This document shows, one piece after another, positions 59,041 through 64,000 of a stretch of DNA of 64,000 bases (its first letter is position 1; each line of letters opens with the position of its first letter). The translations under genes and the position numbers were made by a program. The stretch is from Argopecten irradians (taxonomy: Eukaryota > Mollusca > Bivalvia > Pectinida > Pectinidae), in contig NC_091142.1 in the NCBI RefSeq assembly GCF_041381155.1, forward strand, positions 38,179,604 to 38,243,603. The letters run 5' to 3'. The notes beneath the pieces were generated by a model. The model searched no databases and was not told the DNA's origin. It was given only the letters and a program-made list of their open reading frames with translations.

Positions 59041-59216
59041 TTCGGTCTACATTGGCTGCTGCTGAGTTTTGACCTTCACACTGGCCTGAATGTCATTCTT
59101 GAGTTGTTCACATTCCTCTTAAACAGCTTGCATGGCAGGCGCTTTGACAGTGTTGAATATCCTCTTCAGACAATCATTAATAGCATGTAAGACATGTTCC
59201 TGAAACTTTTCATTTT
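59041..59216 (-). pseudogene. Possible degraded protein-coding fragment
   Basis: On the minus strand a reading with QEHVLHAINDCLKRIF, then NTVKAPAMQAV, a stop, then EECEQLKNDIQASVKVKTQQ has a protein-like, helical composition. I do not recognise the family. With at least one internal stop it would be a pseudogene or a retrotransposed fragment; it could also be chance. Confidence 0.25.
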
Positions 59217-60527
59217 TTCAATATCTGAAGAAAAAAAACTTCCATGTGGAAATGAATCTGCTCGAGTTACAACCAATATTGTTAAAGCTTGTCTGTTTAA
59301 AACACCATAGTTTCGTATATTAATACAACACCTTACAGGATAAGATACTTTAGACGTATAAGATCATTGGGGATTGAAAGTTAATATCTCCAGTTAAAGC
59401 CGAAGTAGTGCAATCAAATAGAATATGAACAAATCTGAATAGATATTTGGCGTCAAAATATTTCCTTCTAGATACCACATTTGTACACATTATTGTAAAT
59501 TAAAATCTACTTTGGAGAAAGAAAAACAAAATTCTCAGCAAAATTCCGATGACAGCTGGTTATTCAAAATACAAGTATTGAAATGTCTGTTATGAATCCG
59601 GTCTTCAACTAAGTCCAATTATAACCATTTTACACCATATACACTGTGATAGAATATTTCACTGTCGCATTGTTGCCGTAGATCGATTATTGTTTACAAT
59701 TTGTAATAAGGCTTATTATGGAGTTTCTATGCTAATTGATTTTCCAAAGTAAAGGACCAAATTTTATAAATGTACCAGTATTCATTAGTAGAATTACAGA
59801 GTTAGATTCAACAAAGTTATACAAAACGCAAAAAAAAAAAAAAAAAAAAATAGAAAATATTCCCCAGACATGATAAGTACAGATGACTGCCAGGGTTGGG
59901 GCCCTGGACTCAGCATCCGTACATTATTTTCCTCTTGCTAGAGGGCTCTAATTCCCATTTGTTTTTCTATATTCTCTTTAAAATTCCAATCATTCACTTA
60001 TTCTTTCTCATTCTTGATTTATTGGTGCCTTCATTCTGTGAATCATTTATACTGAACTAATTTATTACGATTTCTTTCAATCTGAATTCACTGGCCTCGC
60101 ATTCTGTAGCTCATTCCTTAATCCTTTTTATCTGAGTAAATATTCTGAGCATAATCTATTGATACAATCTTCCTTTTCTTCGATTTTATAAACATTTCTA
60201 GATCACCTAGAAATAAGCATTTGACTTTCTTACATATATGATCACATGATATATACAATGTAGCTTAATTAACCAGTATTTACCTATTGCATTCCATGTG
60301 TCAGTCAATATCACTTTGCATAAATTCATACAGTGTTTTTATTTGTCTTCTGAAAATGAATTCTCTAATGCATGTATTTTACAATTTCCATTTCGCCATC
60401 TTCGAATTTTTTATGAATCTCCTTGTTGACTAAATTCTTTTTTTCTATTTTAAACAATTAAATTCCCATAATAATGAATCGATCGATTTCTTTATGCGCT
60501 TTATTACGTGCTTCTGTTTCATAACCT

Positions 60528-60625
60528 TAGTCTGCTAAATCCGTCTATATTATTAGTATTATCATTTTTTTGCCTATATATTATAATAATAATATAATAA
60601 TAATATAGGCAGGTTTAGCGGACTA
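60528..60625. mobile_element. 98-bp palindromic MITE with a 9-bp target duplication
   Basis: TAGTCTGCTAAATCCGTC at the left pairs with a right end whose reverse complement is TAGTCCGCTAAACCTGCC. The centre is an AT-rich stem. TCATAACCT flanks it on both sides (60519-60527 and 60626-60634). An 8-9-bp duplication fits hAT- or Mutator-like mobilisation. Confidence 0.78.
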
Positions 60626-60639
60626 TCATAACCTGTAAG

Positions 60640-62340
60640 TGATATTACTGAAGATTTATTTACCAAATTCTTACCATACAGTGAATCAGTGATATATACA
60701 TTCTTATCACATGTACATATATATATACACAATGAACGGTGTATGTCAATATAGCTGTGGCTATTTTTAGAATTTACTCTAAACTATACACGTAAACTGT
60801 ACCATGAGTCAGATTTAAATATAAAAATACCAATATGTATAGATCAGTACTAGGACAGGAATCGAACAACACAGACCATACCAGATCTGTATCGAACAGG
60901 TAAGTCTTCTTATCATTTACGTTTATCATAGATTTATACTTCCACAATTATTGGTAATGACAATCGAGTTTCTTCTGGCGCTAATATGTACACAAGGCAT
61001 GTACAGATCTGGGAAACACATGTATAGAATGATATCAGGACGACTCTTATGTATATACGTTAATCAGAGATCGTGTTTCAGCCACGGAGATACGATAAAA
61101 ACGTAAATGTAGGTCGCATTGGTTCGTATATATGCCATAGGATCGGCTAGGCATGTATATTGTGAAAGTAGGCGTGTAAATTATAAATTCACTTACGTCG
61201 TCATGGCAAGAGAGAATACTTGCTAAAGTAACACAAGTATATCAACCAATGCGGGACATGTTCATGTGTGTGACAACAAATATTACACAAACACAGAATA
61301 GGATGTATTCCTGCTGATTATAATGTTTGTAACACATGTACACAGAATATGGAGGAAATGCATAAAATGCAACGTCTATGAGCGATAGTTAAGGGGGAGT
61401 AACTCGTAAAGTGATCCGTTACCCACAGGGACAGTTTACATTATAAAGACTACATAAGTACATTATAAAGACTATCCGGTAGACTAGGTCCAATTATTAC
61501 GTTTATTTATATCTAAACTACGGATATAAACAAGAACAACCAAAAGTAATACATATATAAGACATTTTATCAGAATATAATTTAGTCTTCTTAGTCAAAG
61601 GCGGTACCCGTCGAGCTTTTGTATGTTTGTTTGTTTGTATGGACGGCCTCCGATGTATGCAGTGTATAGCGTGTGGGAAGTGCGAGGTGCGTGTTTTGGG
61701 AGACTGCGGTATTTTCGTGTTTTATCTTCTTGTATAAGACCCATCGAACCGTCGGTGCTTGTGAGGGCGTGCCTATGATAACGGAAAATATGACTATATA
61801 ACACATATAATCAGAATTAGAGAAAAATAACAGGAAGTCAATTACGATCAAATAGGATTTACGTTTCCTTTATTTAGTACTGTTTCAAAACAGCTGATGT
61901 AATTTTATCGAGGATGACGTCATTTCAAAGAAGTCGGCATCGATATCGATGAATACAGTATTCATGTTCATAGTGTAAACTTAGGCTTAAACGTCTATTG
62001 AAAATCATTAGCTGCCTCATGTTTTGATATAAACCGGTTTCGTTTTCTCTGTATTTCGAAATATTGATAGACCCGTACTAGACTTTTTCGCCTCATCTTG
62101 CATGCCGCCTCATTTTGAGTTACCACGTGCGCGTATTTTCAGAAACATATATACATAGAGATTGGCAACTCCTCCATTTTTACGATCGGCAGATGTACCT
62201 CTGTATGTGCTTAGGTCTTTTTAGATAAACTCTTAAATAGTTGAATTTAGAAGAATGACTTTGATATGTTGTATCAGTTCAATAATTTTCAGATGGTTTG
62301 AGTACGATTTTGGATAGAAATTTTTTTTTACTTATTTATT
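60640..62340. other. Intergenic region, no gene seen
   Basis: I see no exon with recognisable homology. Two overlapping minus-strand open frames near 61595-61851 have no domain signature and unbiased composition. TGTATATAT-type simple sequence occurs around 60710-60735. Confidence 0.35.
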
Positions 62341-62354
62341 AATAAAACAAAACC

Positions 62355-62880
62355 CAGTGGCGGATTTAGGTTTTGAGGTTAGAGGGGGCGTGGGACAAAG
62401 CAAATCAGGCGAGGGGTCTGGGGGCCGCCTAGGCCCCCAGAAGCTCTCGAATAAATGGTGCAAAATCCTGCATTCTGAGGATTTCAATAACACACTTTCC
62501 AGAAAATAATTGAAGCCATTTAAGGATGTTTATTTATGGTTTTCGTGTCAAGTGTCATATTTTTTATTTGAAGTTTTGATTTAATTTTTTTTACTTACAG
62601 AATTGCAATATCAAAATCTTAATATTTATATGGACATAAAGCGAAGAAGGGCGGGGGTCTGGGTGGGGGCCGCCTAGGCCCCCAGAAGCCCTCGAATAAA
62701 TGTACACTTTTTCCAAAAAATAATTGAAGCCATGTAAAAATGTTCGTTTATTATTTTTGACGTCTAATGTCATATTTTGAATATAAAGTTACAGAATTGC
62801 ACTGCCTAAAATCTGAATATCTATTCATAGAGGCACGAAGCAAAGAAAAGGATGGGGGTCTGGGGGCCGCCTAGAACGAA
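62355..62880. repeat. Repeated GGGTCTGGGGGCCGCCTAGG-containing segment
   Basis: The motif GGGGCCGCCTAGGCCCCCAG occurs near 62420 and 62667, followed both times by AAGC(T/C)CTCGAATAAATG. A truncated copy lies at 62855-62875. The intervening 200 bp also align (AAAATAATTGAAGCCAT(T/G)TAA). GTGGCGGATTTAGG at the left is a sequence often seen at ends of animal DNA transposons. The family is not assigned. Confidence 0.6.
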
Positions 62881-63085
62881 TATACGTACCCGGCCTACTA
62901 TGCCTTTAGGCCGGGTACGAATTGGTCCCTATGTATCGCAGTGGAGCACTGCCTCCGAAAATCACTCCGGCACAGTTTTTCATACTTTTTTGAAGGTTTT
63001 AAAGTAAAAGGGAACAATTGTAGCTCTAAAGAAGACACCATTTTCAGTCTAAAAGTCTTTTGAGCTACAATATTGCAGTTAGGGG
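62874..63085. mobile_element. Second copy of the repeat at 29884-30403
   Basis: It shares GAACGAATATACGTACCCGG, GGCCGGGTACGAATTGGTCC, GGAGCACTGCCTCCGAAAAT and the ATTGTAGCTCTAAAGA/TTTTGAGCTACAATATTG stem with the copy in TBCCD1 intron 15. It is shorter, lacking about 250 bp of the middle. Confidence 0.7.
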
Positions 63086-64000
63086 TCGCCTATTGAAGGT
63101 TTTTATAGGACTAATGAAAGTGTATGTGAACTTTTTTAACGATATAAGCTTTTACTTTTATACATTATCTGTCAGATTAGATAATTCATTTTCCATAACT
63201 TACACAATCTTCATAATTCGTGTATTGGACAACGAAAGAAAAGAAGGCTAGTGGTCTTGTCTATGGCCATACGGTGCCAGGAACCATTGCTATCATCCTG
63301 TTTTCTAATAGGGAGCCTTTTGTCATGTGCATTAATTTTTTAACATCGTTTGCCTATCTTATAACATTATCGTTAAGAAATGTTTTTATTGAAACAAAAA
63401 AGGAAGGCATCTGGCCATGGGGTGCACCCAGACCCTAGAAGCTCTCATTTTCTGTCGCATTCCACTTTTTTCTTTACACACATTTTCTTAGGACAAATAA
63501 AAGGCTTCTAGAAGCATTCGGCGTCAGTAGTGATCTTGTAACTGGCGTTTTGAAAGTACGCACACATTTGTGAATTGATAGTCGGATTTAATACAGGACT
63601 TTAATGCTGATTCAAAAATGTGTAATATATCATTTACAACCTGGAAAACGAAGGGCATGACATATAGTCAACCAGCGAAGACTCATGGCCAGCTACAATT
63701 CCTTCCACCCACCCCCTCCCCCTTTTCTTTTATTGCTAAGGATATCGAGATATAACCTGTCAATATTGAATATTAATGACAATAAATTATCTAATATATT
63801 GGGATTTTATCGTTTTTTTTTTGGAAAAAGTAAATACTTGAAGGGATTTACATTGTACCTTTTAAGCGATGGAGATAAAACCTTAACTTACACGAAAAAA
63901 TAATATAATTATTCCATTGTGCCTGGATACAAGTATGTTCATGCATGTATGTACCACAAAGTCGAATACATTTAGATTTTAAAATGATAACATCAAACGA
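63086..64000. other. Right flank, no gene seen
   Basis: This stretch is AT-rich. GGGTGCACCCAGACCCTAGA near 63420 may be another decayed copy of the 62355-62880 repeat end. No coding exon was recognised. Confidence 0.35.

Noticed and set aside
61591..61851. Minus-strand 86- and 69-codon open frames
   Set aside because: They overlap in two frames, lack known motifs and are within the chance range for this length of DNA.

Overview
This is eukaryotic, intron-rich DNA from an animal, most likely a bivalve mollusc. The evidence is two metazoan multi-exon genes with GT-AG introns, a BEL/Pao retrotransposon, tRNA-derived SINE-like pieces, many small inverted-repeat (MITE-like) elements, and tandem-core repeats containing CAAGATGGCGGCC-type units of a kind I associate with bivalve genomes. 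The phylum call is an inference; I could run no database search.

Layout. (1) 1-520: left flank without a recognisable gene. (2) 521-7899: a BEL/Pao LTR retrotransposon. Gag-Pol is split by one in-frame TAG and several frame changes, although the 3' parts of the two LTRs are almost identical. (3) 8345-32494, plus strand: an 18-exon gene for TBCC domain-containing protein 1 (TBCCD1), assembled exon by exon to 567 codons with consistent splice phases. Intron 9 is 12 kb and is almost entirely a 49-bp minisatellite of about 240 copies. (4) 32495-34982: 3' UTR and convergent intergenic DNA. (5) 55253-34983, minus strand: an 11-exon gene for a phospholipase B-like 2 (PLBD2-type) lysosomal protein, 555 codons. 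Its introns hold a 41-bp minisatellite of about 184 copies, two families of tandem-core elements and other elements. (6) 55687-56484, plus strand: an intronless sesquipedalian/PHETA gene (PH domain, F&H motif), head-to-head with PLBD2 across 433 bp. (7) 56485-64000: gene-free DNA with repeats.

Main discovery. In four of the 17 TBCCD1 introns (1, 9, 11 and 15) a tandem repeat starts at the exon/intron junction, and each unit carries a copy of the 5' splice site of the preceding exon, in two cases with 40-57 bp of exon sequence. Repeat units are 24, 49, 53 and about 70-80 bp with unrelated sequences, so this looks like a recurrent process at donor sites of one gene rather than spread of one satellite. 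The big PLBD2 array in the same window is not junction-anchored, which gives a useful contrast.

The genes do not form a pathway. TBCCD1 is a centrosome/Golgi-positioning protein, PLBD2 a lysosomal N-terminal-nucleophile hydrolase homologue, and PHETA an endosomal OCRL adaptor. The last two share a divergent promoter and both act in the endolysosomal system.
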